Assembly: GCA_024636425.1 (NCBI GenBank)
Contig: JAGXHB010000161.1
Span: 1 to 5,697, forward strand
Direction of reading: 5' to 3'
Length of the DNA stretch: 5,697 nucleotides
Source: Roseobacter sp.
GTDB lineage: Bacteria; Pseudomonadota; Alphaproteobacteria; Rhodobacterales; Rhodobacteraceae
Shown here piece by piece: positions 1-5,697 of this stretch; position 1 is the stretch's first letter; each line of letters opens with the position of its first letter. A program made the translations under genes and the position numbers. Under the pieces are notes generated by a model that saw nothing but the letters and a program-made list of their open reading frames with translations, did no database searches and was not told the origin of the DNA.

Positions 1-1908
1 GCGCAGCTTGCCGTTGATCTCGTTTACGATCTCTTGCTGGCCGCGGTCGCGGTTTTGCCATTGGGCAAGGGTGAACACCATGAAACCGCGGTTGTCAGCC
101 CCAAAGCCGCTGATTGAAAAGACATTGGTGATCTCGCCCGCATCTTGCAGCGGCGCGATAGCCGTCTCGATTTCCTGCATTTTTGTTTGGGTGTAATCCA
201 GCGACACGCCTTGCGGGGCGGTGATACTCAGCAAAGCGACGGCGCGGTCTTCGGGCGGCGTCAGTTCCTGCCGGATACCGCCTGCCATCATCGTTGCGGT
301 CATGGCGACCAGCAGGGAGGCGAGGATGATCACAAAGGGGATCGACAGCGCCCCCTTGAGCGAGATTGCATAAATCCGCGACAGCCTGTTGCCCAGCCAG
401 ATCATCGGACCACGGGGGTTTTCTTTGGGCGCGTCGGTCAGCAAACGGCTGGCCAGCACCGGACACAGACTAAGTGCGACAACGGACGACAGCAGGACGG
501 CCATCGCAAGGGTAAAGCCGAATTCGCGAAACAATCCGCCCGCCTGTCCGGGAAGGAACGACAGCGGGACAAATACGGCGGCGAGCGTCGCGGTGGTGGT
601 GACCACGGCAAAGAACACCTGTGCCGTCCCGTTCACCGCCGCTGCACGCGGCCCCATCCCAAGCGCGCGCTGCCGCACGATGTTTTCCAGCACGACGATG
701 GCGTCATCCACAACCATCCCTGTCGCCAGTACGAGCGCCAGCAGCGTGAGGATATTGATCGAAAAGCCCACCAGATAGATCGCCGCCAGTGTCCCCACCA
801 ATGCCACAGGCAAGGTCAGCGCCGGGATCATGGTGGCGCGTACGTCGCGCAGAAACAGGAAGATCACCGCCACAACGATCGCAATCGCAAAGCCAAGCGA
901 TTTCAGGACTTCGTCGATGGACCCCGAAATGAACGTCGCATCATCCGAGGTGACGGCAACGGTTATGTCTTCGGGCAAGGACTGGTTCAGCTCGTCCACG
1001 ACCTGCCGGACGTTGGTCGAGATTTCGAGCGTGTTGGACGTGGCCTGCCGGATGACCCCGATGCCTAGCCCAAGCTGACCGTTGGCGCGTAACGATGTCT
1101 CGCCTGATGCAGGGCCCAGAGTGACTGTCGCCACATCACCGACAAGCACGTCGGGCTTGATCTCAAGCGCCTCGAACGCGTCGACGGTGGCGACGCTGGC
1201 GGTGGTGCGCACGTTGATCGACTGTCGATCCCCCGCCAGATCACCGGCGGGGGAATCAAAAGCGATGCTCGACAGCGCGCGCTGCATGTCGCTTAGTGTC
1301 AGGTCGCGGCTGGCCAGCTCAAGCTGGTTGATGTCGACCCGGAAAATCGGCTCGCGGTCACCATAGATCTGCAGGTCGGCAACGCCTTCGACCGCAATCA
1401 GCCGGTCCTCGATCCTGTCCTGTACGATGGCGGTCAGTTCCTGCGGAGAGCGCGCAGAGGACGTCACGGCAATCCGCATGACAGGTTGCGCATTGGCATC
1501 GGCCTTGACGATCTGGGGCTGGTCCGCATCTTCGGGCAGGTCGTTGACGATCCGTGCCACCGCGTCACGCACATCTGTGGCAGCGACGTCGATATTGACA
1601 CTGTCATTGAACTCGACCGTGACGCGGCTGCGCCCGAAACGCGAGTTTGACGAAATGCTGCGCACGCCCGACACGCGGCCCACTGCACCTTCGATCCGTC
1701 CGGTCAGTTCCTGATCGACGGATTCGGGGGCTGCGCCGGGGAAGGGGGTCGTGATCGTGACAACGGGGCGGTCGACGTTCGGCAATTCACGGATTTCGGC
1801 CCCGAAAAGCGCCGCGACCCCCGCCAGCACAATCAACGCACTCAGCACGAAGGCAAGGATCGGGCGGCGGACGAAAACAGCCGTCCCCGGAGACGAAGGT
1901 GTTTTCAT
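1..1908 (-). CDS. RND efflux permease, HAE1/AcrB type (3' end cut off by window edge)
   Basis: This is the inner-membrane proton/substrate antiporter of a tripartite efflux pump. I read 636 codons without a stop from the ATG at 1908 to the left edge; family members are usually about 1020-1050 residues, so roughly the first 60% is present. A first membrane helix (about residues 12-32) precedes a periplasmic porter region. TM2-TM6 lie between about 337 and 490 and TM7 near 524-540, and the window ends inside the second periplasmic loop. TM4 carries GMVVDDAIVVLENI at 397-410; the Asp pair D401/D402 matches the proton-relay aspartates of AcrB (D407/D408). The start ATG overlaps the stop of the adaptor gene (ATGA), with GAGAG 9 nt upstream (1918-1922). 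Substrate cannot be told from sequence; hydrophobic drug, solvent or lipid-like compounds are typical of the HAE1 group, and the paired Asp argues against a metal-exporting CusA type. The family call is firm. Confidence 0.95.
   Translation of the reverse strand, partial: MKTPSSPGTAVFVRRPILAFVLSALIVLAGVAALFGAEIRELPNVDRPVVTITTPFPGAAPESVDQELTGRIEGAVGRVSGVRSISSNSRFGRSRVTVEFNDSVNIDVAATDVRDAVARIVNDLPEDADQPQIVKADANAQPVMRIAVTSSARSPQELTAIVQDRIEDRLIAVEGVADLQIYGDREPIFRVDINQLELASRDLTLSDMQRALSSIAFDSPAGDLAGDRQSINVRTTASVATVDAFEALEIKPDVLVGDVATVTLGPASGETSLRANGQLGLGIGVIRQATSNTLEISTNVRQVVDELNQSLPEDITVAVTSDDATFISGSIDEVLKSLGFAIAIVVAVIFLFLRDVRATMIPALTLPVALVGTLAAIYLVGFSINILTLLALVLATGMVVDDAIVVLENIVRQRALGMGPRAAAVNGTAQVFFAVVTTTATLAAVFVPLSFLPGQAGGLFREFGFTLAMAVLLSSVVALSLCPVLASRLLTDAPKENPRGPMIWLGNRLSRIYAISLKGALSIPFVIILASLLVAMTATMMAGGIRQELTPPEDRAVALLSITAPQGVSLDYTQTKMQEIETAIAPLQDAGEITNVFSISGFGADNRGFMVFTLAQWQNRDRGQQEIVNEINGKLR
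1905..1908 (-). other. ATGA stop/start overlap coupling adaptor and permease
   Basis: On the minus strand the adaptor stop TGA (1907-1905) and the permease start ATG (1908-1906) share the tetranucleotide ATGA. GAGAG at 1918-1922 lies 9 nt before the permease start and can serve as its ribosome binding site. Such overlaps usually mean coupled translation from one transcript, fitting subunits of one pump. Confidence 0.9.
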
Positions 1909-3071
1909 ATTTTGGTTCTCTCGATGGTCGAGACGGGGTTTGCGGCGCTGTCCCCTTGCGACGCCACTGACACTTCGGCACCCGGACGCAGGGTCTGTAC
2001 CCCTTCGGTCACGACGATATCATCGGATTTCAGGTCATCCGACCGGACCAGCACCTCGTCGCTGTTGCGCTGTGCGATCACAACCGCCACGCGTTCAACC
2101 TTGCCGTCGCGCACGGCCCAGACATATGGGCCCTCGCTTGACCATTGCAGGGACAGGGGCGGGATCGAAAGCACGGTCTCGCCCGGAAATGACATATTGA
2201 CCGAAAATGCCATGCCGGCCCGCAGCAGATCATCTTCGTTGGCGACAATTCCCTGCACCAGAAGCGTTCTGCTTGCGCGGTCCACAACGGTGTCGATCGC
2301 ATTGATGCTGCCCGTGAGGGTCAGATCCCCCAGACCAAGTGGCGACAATGAAAACACCTGTCCCAGTTCGATCCTGCTGACGACGCGTTCGGGAACGCGG
2401 AAATCAATCAGGATCTTGGACCGGTCGGTGATCGTCACCAGTTCGTCCTGGGCGTTGACGCGGTCGCCTTCTTCCAGATCAATGATGCCCACCCAGCCTG
2501 CAATCGGGGCAGCGACCTGCCGCTGGGACAGATCGAATTCGGCCTGCCGCACGGCCAGTTCGGCGCTGCGCAACGCCAGTTCGGTTTCGCGCAGACGCAC
2601 GCTTGTGGTGGCACCGGTTGCTTCAAGTCGCTTGATCCGGTCCGCTTCGACGCCGGCATCTTCCAGCTCGATCCGGGCCTGCTCCAGCGCGATCTGCTCT
2701 GCCTCGTCCTGCAGCTTGAGGATCGTCGTGCCCGGTTGCACATATCCGCCCGCGTCCAACGACAGCTCGGTAATAACCCCGACCGCGTTCGACCGTACCG
2801 TCACGGAACGCAGGGCGCGTCCGTCACCGATGGCGGCAATCCTGTCCGAGAGGGCGCGTTCCGAGACAGGGCCGGCGATCACGCTTGTGGCCCCGCCGCC
2901 GCGACTGGCTTGCTCTGGCGCGACTTCGACCGGGGGGCCGTCGATCCCCAGCACATCCAGCACGCCGACCTTGTCCAACAACGGATAAGCCGATGGCACG
3001 TAGGTTATCCAGACGTAAAGCCCTGCAACCAGCACAAGGGCAGACAGCAGGATTTGACCCAGCGTTTTCAT
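1905..3071 (-). CDS. Periplasmic adaptor (membrane fusion) subunit of RND efflux pump
   Basis: This protein of 388 residues bridges the RND permease to an outer-membrane channel. An N-terminal hydrophobic segment (about residues 6-24) acts as a signal anchor; there is no lipobox cysteine, so it is not a lipoprotein of the AcrA kind. Next come a first lipoyl half (about 90-122, with VGVITELSLDAGGYVQPG), a short alpha-hairpin coiled coil (about 123-184, rich in Glu, Ala, Leu and Arg), and a second lipoyl half (about 186-214, APIAGWVG followed by EEGDRV). A beta-barrel (about 218-295) and a membrane-proximal domain (about 298-370) follow. I chose the ATG at 3071 because the hydrophobic segment follows it directly; a GTG at 3104 would add 11 polar residues and has no ribosome binding site. 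The site before 3071 is also weak (GGA about 9 nt upstream). It is translationally coupled to the permease by a 4-nt overlap. Confidence 0.93.
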   Translation of the reverse strand: MKTLGQILLSALVLVAGLYVWITYVPSAYPLLDKVGVLDVLGIDGPPVEVAPEQASRGGGATSVIAGPVSERALSDRIAAIGDGRALRSVTVRSNAVGVITELSLDAGGYVQPGTTILKLQDEAEQIALEQARIELEDAGVEADRIKRLEATGATTSVRLRETELALRSAELAVRQAEFDLSQRQVAAPIAGWVGIIDLEEGDRVNAQDELVTITDRSKILIDFRVPERVVSRIELGQVFSLSPLGLGDLTLTGSINAIDTVVDRASRTLLVQGIVANEDDLLRAGMAFSVNMSFPGETVLSIPPLSLQWSSEGPYVWAVRDGKVERVAVVIAQRNSDEVLVRSDDLKSDDIVVTEGVQTLRPGAEVSVASQGDSAANPVSTIERTKI

Positions 3072-3175
3072 GATGCGGTATCCGTTTGCTTTATCAATGA
3101 TCACCTAGGTACGCTGTTGCGCAGCATGACACATCAAAAATCTGGTATTTCAGTGAGTATGGTCGCAAATGAGCG
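3072..3175. other. Intergenic region between YceI gene and efflux adaptor
   Basis: The two flanking genes read in the same (minus) direction across this 104-nt gap. I find no GC-rich hairpin followed by a T run, so no clear terminator for the YceI gene, and no promoter with good -35 and -10 boxes. The gap holds an 8-bp perfect palindrome ACCTAGGT (3103-3110), next to and sharing one base with TGATCA (3098-3103). It also holds a short imperfect hairpin around GCTGCGCAACAGC on the minus strand. These could be operator parts for the pump, but short palindromes also occur by chance. Read-through from the YceI gene is possible. Confidence 0.4.
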
Positions 3176-3760
3176 TTATTCGACGCGCATTGCTTCAGTT
3201 TCGATCAAAAGTTGAACCTCATCCCCGACCAGCCCGTTGTCCACGCCATAGGACATGCCGAAATCGCTCCGGTTCAGGGATCCGCGCGCGGAAACCCCAA
3301 GTACAAAGCGCTCGTGGCCAAACGGATACGGGCCTTCGCCCACCAGAGACACGTTGAGCGTCAGGGGTTGCGTCTCTCCGAGCAGGGTCAGGGTGCCGGT
3401 GACAGTTCCCTCGGTTTCGCTTTCGGGCGTGCCCCCATCCGCGACAAAGGTAATCGTCGGGTGGTCATCAACAGCCAGAAAATCACCGCTGCGCACGTGA
3501 TTGTCACGCGCTTCGTTCAGCGTGTTCAGGCTGGCCGAGCCTACGGTCACGGTCACGTCGGACAGTTCCTGCGTTTCCATGTCATACGTAAAGCCACCCG
3601 ACACTTCACCAAACACACCCAAGGTATCGGCATAGCTCAGGTGCTGTACGGTAAAGGCGACGGTGGTATGCTCGGGATCAAGCTCATAGCGGTGAGGCTC
3701 TGCGAAAGCAGGCAGCGCAAGGGTTGCAAAGGCAAGGCAAAGTGGCAAGGTACGAAGCAT
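3176..3760 (-). CDS. YceI-family periplasmic lipid-binding-type protein
   Basis: This is a 194-residue secreted protein of the YceI family, whose lipocalin-like beta-barrel binds polyisoprenoid-type lipids in characterised members. Residues 1-20 form a signal peptide ending in LPAFA before EPHRYELD, giving a mature chain of about 174 residues. Family signatures are all present: YELDPEHTTVAFTVQHL (25-41), the GVFGEVSGGF strand pair (48-57), FLAVDDHPTITF (94-105), the GTLTLLGETQPLTL strands (122-135) and GSLNRSDFGMSYG (160-172). The ATG at 3760 is preceded by GGGGAG with 9-nt spacing (3770-3775). A longer frame reaching 3943 is rejected because it lacks a signal peptide at its start and runs into the divergent gene. 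No cytochrome b561 gene, a frequent partner of yceI, lies beside it here; the next gene downstream is the efflux adaptor. The ligand and cellular role are not known from sequence. Confidence 0.95.
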   Translation of the reverse strand: MLRTLPLCLAFATLALPAFAEPHRYELDPEHTTVAFTVQHLSYADTLGVFGEVSGGFTYDMETQELSDVTVTVGSASLNTLNEARDNHVRSGDFLAVDDHPTITFVADGGTPESETEGTVTGTLTLLGETQPLTLNVSLVGEGPYPFGHERFVLGVSARGSLNRSDFGMSYGVDNGLVGDEVQLLIETEAMRVE

Positions 3761-3769
3761 TGACGGTTT

Positions 3770-3775
3770 CTCCCC
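3770..3775 (-). promoter_or_regulatory. Ribosome binding site that fixes the YceI start
   Basis: On the minus strand GGGGAG lies 9 nt before the ATG at 3760. It is the strongest Shine-Dalgarno-like site in this interval and supports the short form that begins directly with the signal peptide. The palindrome CCCTAGGG (3773-3780) overlaps it. Confidence 0.7.
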
Positions 3776-3823
3776 TAGGGCAGGTTTAACATAGGACATA
3801 GATAACGCGAAGCGACGTAGCGG

Positions 3824-3840
3824 CAAGTCGCGCTGACTTG
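3824..3840. repeat. 17-bp inverted repeat, candidate operator
   Basis: CAAGTC and GACTTG are perfect reverse complements separated by GCGCT. The left arm overlaps the candidate -35 of the YceI gene, and the right arm ends 32 nt before the EEP start codon. The half-site length and spacing suit a dimeric helix-turn-helix regulator able to affect both divergent genes. There is no T run, so it is not a terminator. The binding protein is unknown, and the regulatory role is inferred from position and symmetry only. Confidence 0.45.
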
Positions 3841-3872
3841 TACGTGATGAAGGCTCAGGGCAGGGTGGACCG

Positions 3873-4664
3873 ATGATCCATGGTTTGCAAGATTCCCGCT
3901 CCCCGGATGCACCGCGACATTTTGGCTGTGCGACATGGAACATTCACCGTGCGCGCGGGTCCGATGGCCTCCACGATCCCGCCCGGATCGAGGCCGTGAT
4001 CGCAGATGATATTGCGAAGACCCGACCTGATATTCTGGCCTTGCAAGAGGCGGATGGCGAAGACCCGCCTTACACCGGATTTCTGAACATCGAGCTGATC
4101 GAGGCAGCGACGGGCCTTTGCTCGGTTCATGGTGACCCCGACAACCGGTGGGGGCCGGACACCGCAGGGTTTCTGGGGACGATCCTGTTCCTGCACCCCG
4201 CCTTTGAAGTACAGCAGCTGACGCTTGTTGACTTGCCGGGACATTACCCGCGCGGCGCTGTCGTTGCCGAGGTGTTGCGCGCTGGTGTCCCCTTGCGCAT
4301 CGTCGCCACCCACCTGTCGCTGATGCAGGGCCTCCGGGTCTTGCAGATGCGCACCCTGGCTCAGCATTTTGCGCGACGGCCAAAGATGCGGACCCTCCTG
4401 ATCGGCGATCTTAATGAATGGCGGCCTTGGGGCGGGCTCGCGCTGACGCCCCGCATCTGCGGTTTGCAGCTTAGTGGCAGGGCGGTGCGCAGTTTTCCGG
4501 CCCGTCGCGCCATCCTGCCGTTGGACCGTATCCTGATCGACGGTCCGGCGCCCCCTGCGATGGTGCGCGCGCTGGACAGTGCGGCCATCCGCGCGGCGTC
4601 AGATCACCGGCCTGTGGTGGCGCGTATTGTCGCAGATCCCGACAACACATTTTGTTCAGAATGA
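3873..4664 (+). CDS. Endonuclease/exonuclease/phosphatase (EEP) superfamily hydrolase
   Basis: This 263-residue protein has the metal-dependent phosphodiesterase/phosphatase fold shared by DNase I, exonuclease III, sphingomyelinases and inositol phosphatases. All expected active-site elements are visible: ATWNIH (20-25, N23), LALQEAD (55-61, metal ligand E59), VATHLSL (144-150, H147), IGDLNEW (177-183, D179 and N181), LDRIL (217-221, D218) and SDHRPV (243-248, D244 and H245). It has no signal peptide or membrane helix, so it is probably cytoplasmic. The ATG at 3873 has a GGGTGG stretch just upstream, and an in-frame stop at 3834 limits any extension. A CDP-alcohol phosphatidyltransferase gene follows after 51 nt, which hints at a phosphate-ester or lipid-linked substrate rather than DNA. 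E. coli offers a parallel, where the EEP protein YbhP is encoded next to cardiolipin synthase ClsB. The superfamily call is firm; the substrate is unknown. Confidence 0.9.
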   Translation: MIHGLQDSRSPDAPRHFGCATWNIHRARGSDGLHDPARIEAVIADDIAKTRPDILALQEADGEDPPYTGFLNIELIEAATGLCSVHGDPDNRWGPDTAGFLGTILFLHPAFEVQQLTLVDLPGHYPRGAVVAEVLRAGVPLRIVATHLSLMQGLRVLQMRTLAQHFARRPKMRTLLIGDLNEWRPWGGLALTPRICGLQLSGRAVRSFPARRAILPLDRILIDGPAPPAMVRALDSAAIRAASDHRPVVARIVADPDNTFCSE

Positions 4665-4688
4665 TTTAGGCTAATGCACGCTTGATTT

Positions 4689-4731
4689 AAGGCGGCTCAT
4701 GCTAAGTAAATCGAAATGGTCAAACCCGTAG
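4689..4731 (+). promoter_or_regulatory. Mini-ORF with ribosome binding site overlapping the phosphatidyltransferase start
   Basis: AAGG (4689-4692) sits 6 nt before an ATG at 4699 that opens a 10-codon frame (MLSKSKWSNP) ending in TAG at 4729-4731. The start of the phosphatidyltransferase at 4716 lies inside this mini-ORF in another frame and lacks its own good ribosome binding site. An in-frame TAA at 4707 blocks any upstream extension of the large gene. This could be a coupling leader, or chance. A one-base sequence error here would fuse the two frames and move the true start to 4699. Confidence 0.35.
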
Positions 4732-5474
4732 CCCCTCTCGGCCAGCCGTTGATGCTGGCCCCATATGATCTGACCCGCGCCCAAAAGCAGGGTGCGGCGC
4801 TGATCGCTGTCTGCGGTGCAGTGGTTTTTGCGTTGGCGCGTTTGCTTGACCCTGCAGACGGGCTGATTGCGACCGCCCTGCCAGTCAGTTTGTTTTTTGC
4901 GGCAGGGACAGCGGCGTTGCACCTGATGTCGACGCTGGCGTATGAGCAGCGCAATTTCGGACTTCCGAACGCGATCACCTTGCTGCGGCTTGCGTTGGTC
5001 AGCGCTTTGTCAGCCGCGTTTTTTCTGGAAGGTCCGCTGGCAGAGGTGGGTTTCATGCTCTTTGGCATTGCGGCCCTCGCCCTTAGCCTGGATGGTATCG
5101 ACGGATGGCTGGCGCGCCGGTCGGGGATGACAACGGCCTTCGGCGCGCGCTTTGACATGGAGGTGGATGCCGCCCTTGCCTGCATGCTGTCGCTTGTTCT
5201 TTTGTCCAGTGGTCGGGTGGGGCCTGAAATCCTGATCCTCGGGTTCAGCCGCTATGCCTTTGTTGCTGCGGGATACTTTTTGCCATGGATGCGCGCCCCC
5301 TTGACCGAACGCTTTGGCCGCAAAGTCATCTGCGTGGTCCAGATTGCGAGCCTGTGCCTGTTGCTGCTGCCCGATCTGCCGCTGCCCGTTGCGCGCCTGA
5401 TCGCGATTACTGCGGCAGGGTTGCTGCTGTGGTCCTTCGGACGTGACATTTACCATCTGGCCAAACGCCGATGA
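4716..5474 (+). CDS. CDP-alcohol phosphatidyltransferase family membrane protein
   Basis: This 252-residue integral membrane enzyme belongs to the family that moves a phosphatidyl group from a CDP-linked lipid to an alcohol, as in phosphatidylglycerophosphate, phosphatidylserine or phosphatidylcholine synthases. The full signature DxxDGxxAR-x8-GxxxDxxxD is present: D126, D129, G130, A133, R134, G143, D147 and D151. The usual lead-in LPNAITLLRLALV (83-95) precedes it. About eight hydrophobic segments are visible (near 27-45, 50-72, 86-104, 108-125, 154-170, 171-190, 204-220 and 224-241). The two before residue 80 lie outside the normal six-helix core and look like an N-terminal addition. The ATG at 4716 is the only in-frame ATG start that keeps this region, as an in-frame stop at 4707 lies just upstream; its ribosome binding site is weak. 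The gene overlaps the next by ATGA at 5471. The acceptor alcohol cannot be read from the sequence. Confidence 0.9.
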   Translation: MVKPVAPLGQPLMLAPYDLTRAQKQGAALIAVCGAVVFALARLLDPADGLIATALPVSLFFAAGTAALHLMSTLAYEQRNFGLPNAITLLRLALVSALSAAFFLEGPLAEVGFMLFGIAALALSLDGIDGWLARRSGMTTAFGARFDMEVDAALACMLSLVLLSSGRVGPEILILGFSRYAFVAAGYFLPWMRAPLTERFGRKVICVVQIASLCLLLLPDLPLPVARLIAITAAGLLLWSFGRDIYHLAKRR

Positions 5475-5697
5475 CAAAACCGCGCCGTGTGGCCTGGTCC
5501 GTGGCGGCGTGCGTGCTGTCATACCTGCTGCTCGCCTTGCCGGGCGTGCCTTGGGCCTTTCCCTTGGGGTTCGCGACCATCCCGCTTGAATGGGTCGCTC
5601 TTGTGTGCGGCCTGCTTCTGATCGCACCCGGGCGGACTGCTGCGATGATGATTTCAGTCGGGTTGAGCGTTGTGCTTGTCGTGCTTTCGGCGTTGAA
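5471..5697 (+). CDS. Multi-pass membrane protein, N-terminal part (cut off by window edge)
   Basis: I do not recognise this gene. Its ATG at 5471 overlaps the stop of the phosphatidyltransferase (ATGA), which argues for a real, translationally coupled gene. Seventy-five codons are visible before the right edge, with no stop. After a basic start (MTKPRRVAW) come three hydrophobic segments near residues 8-27, 34-52 and 57-75, with short polar loops between them. Such a start would suit a lipid-modifying enzyme whose catalytic domain follows an N-terminal membrane bundle, for instance alkaline-phosphatase-superfamily phosphoglycerol or phosphoethanolamine transferases. That is only a guess from context, because the catalytic part is not in the window. 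Confidence 0.75.
   Translation, partial: MTKPRRVAWSVAACVLSYLLLALPGVPWAFPLGFATIPLEWVALVCGLLLIAPGRTAAMMISVGLSVVLVVLSAL

Larger units (their letters stand above)
3761..3872. promoter_or_regulatory. Divergent intergenic region between YceI gene and EEP gene
   Basis: This 112-nt region must hold the 5' signals for both the leftward YceI gene and the rightward EEP gene. For the minus strand, TTGCCG (3821-3826) and TATCTA (3799-3804) with a 16-nt spacer form a weak sigma-70-like candidate. For the plus strand I see no convincing -35/-10 pair. A dyad lies at 3824-3840 and is listed separately. Promoter assignments are inference. Confidence 0.45.

Noticed and set aside
145..1068. Plus-strand open frame of 307 codons opposite the permease gene
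   Set aside because: Its composition is dominated by Arg, Gln, His, Gly and Asp with no hydrophobic or domain pattern, whereas the opposite strand encodes an unmistakable RND permease.
1912..2988. Plus-strand open frame of 358 codons opposite the adaptor gene
   Set aside because: It is very rich in Ser, Arg, Thr and Pro with no domain signature, and lies wholly opposite a clear adaptor gene; it is an antisense shadow common in GC-rich DNA.
3072..3104. GTG start at 3104 for the adaptor, adding 11 residues
   Set aside because: It lacks a ribosome binding site and puts polar residues before the signal anchor; the ATG at 3071 is simpler, though its own site is weak.
3812..3831. GCGAC...GTCGC hairpin with a 10-nt loop as a terminator
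   Set aside because: The stem is short, no T run follows on either strand, and it lies between divergent genes where no terminator is needed.
3761..3943. N-terminal extension of the YceI gene by 61 residues
   Set aside because: The extra residues have no signal sequence and overlap the start of the divergent EEP gene, while the ATG at 3760 has a good ribosome binding site and a signal peptide.
3775..4383. Minus-strand frames opposite the EEP gene
   Set aside because: They show low-complexity Arg/Gly/Pro/Ser-rich products; the plus-strand frame carries the full EEP motif set.
5010..5627. Minus-strand open frame of 205 codons opposite the phosphatidyltransferase and the last gene
   Set aside because: The product is Gln/Arg/Gly-rich with no motif and covers two coupled plus-strand membrane protein genes.

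Overview
The window looks like a chromosomal segment of an alphaproteobacterium, most likely a member of the Rhodobacterales (roseobacter type). This rests on the high G+C, the codon use and the general look of the proteins; no 16S or other marker is present, so the assignment is an inference. Coding density is high. I see no tRNA, rRNA, CRISPR, insertion sequence or phage gene.

Left part (1-3760, all minus strand): three genes read leftward. The most upstream is a signal-peptide-bearing YceI-family protein (3176-3760). It is followed after 104 nt by a membrane fusion (periplasmic adaptor) protein (1905-3071). That gene overlaps by 4 nt (ATGA) the start of an RND-family inner-membrane efflux permease, whose first 636 codons lie in the window (1-1908) and whose 3' end is cut off by the left edge. 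Adaptor and permease form a classical tripartite efflux unit; no TolC-type outer-membrane gene and no regulator gene is visible. I see no convincing terminator between yceI and the adaptor, so read-through is possible.

Middle (3761-3872): a 112-nt divergent intergenic region. It contains a perfect 6-5-6 dyad (3824-3840) overlapping the -35 of a weak candidate promoter for the YceI gene. This is the best candidate operator in the window.

Right part (3873-5697, all plus strand): an endonuclease/exonuclease/phosphatase (EEP) superfamily protein with all key catalytic residues, then after 51 nt a CDP-alcohol phosphatidyltransferase with an intact active-site motif and an extra N-terminal membrane region. 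A further multi-pass membrane protein follows, starting in a 4-nt ATGA overlap and truncated by the right edge. This layout suggests an operon that makes or remodels a phospholipid, though the product cannot be named. The most interesting points are this lipid-type operon, an out-of-frame mini-ORF with a better ribosome binding site just before the phosphatidyltransferase start, and the divergent dyad. No clearly undescribed system can be demonstrated from this window alone.
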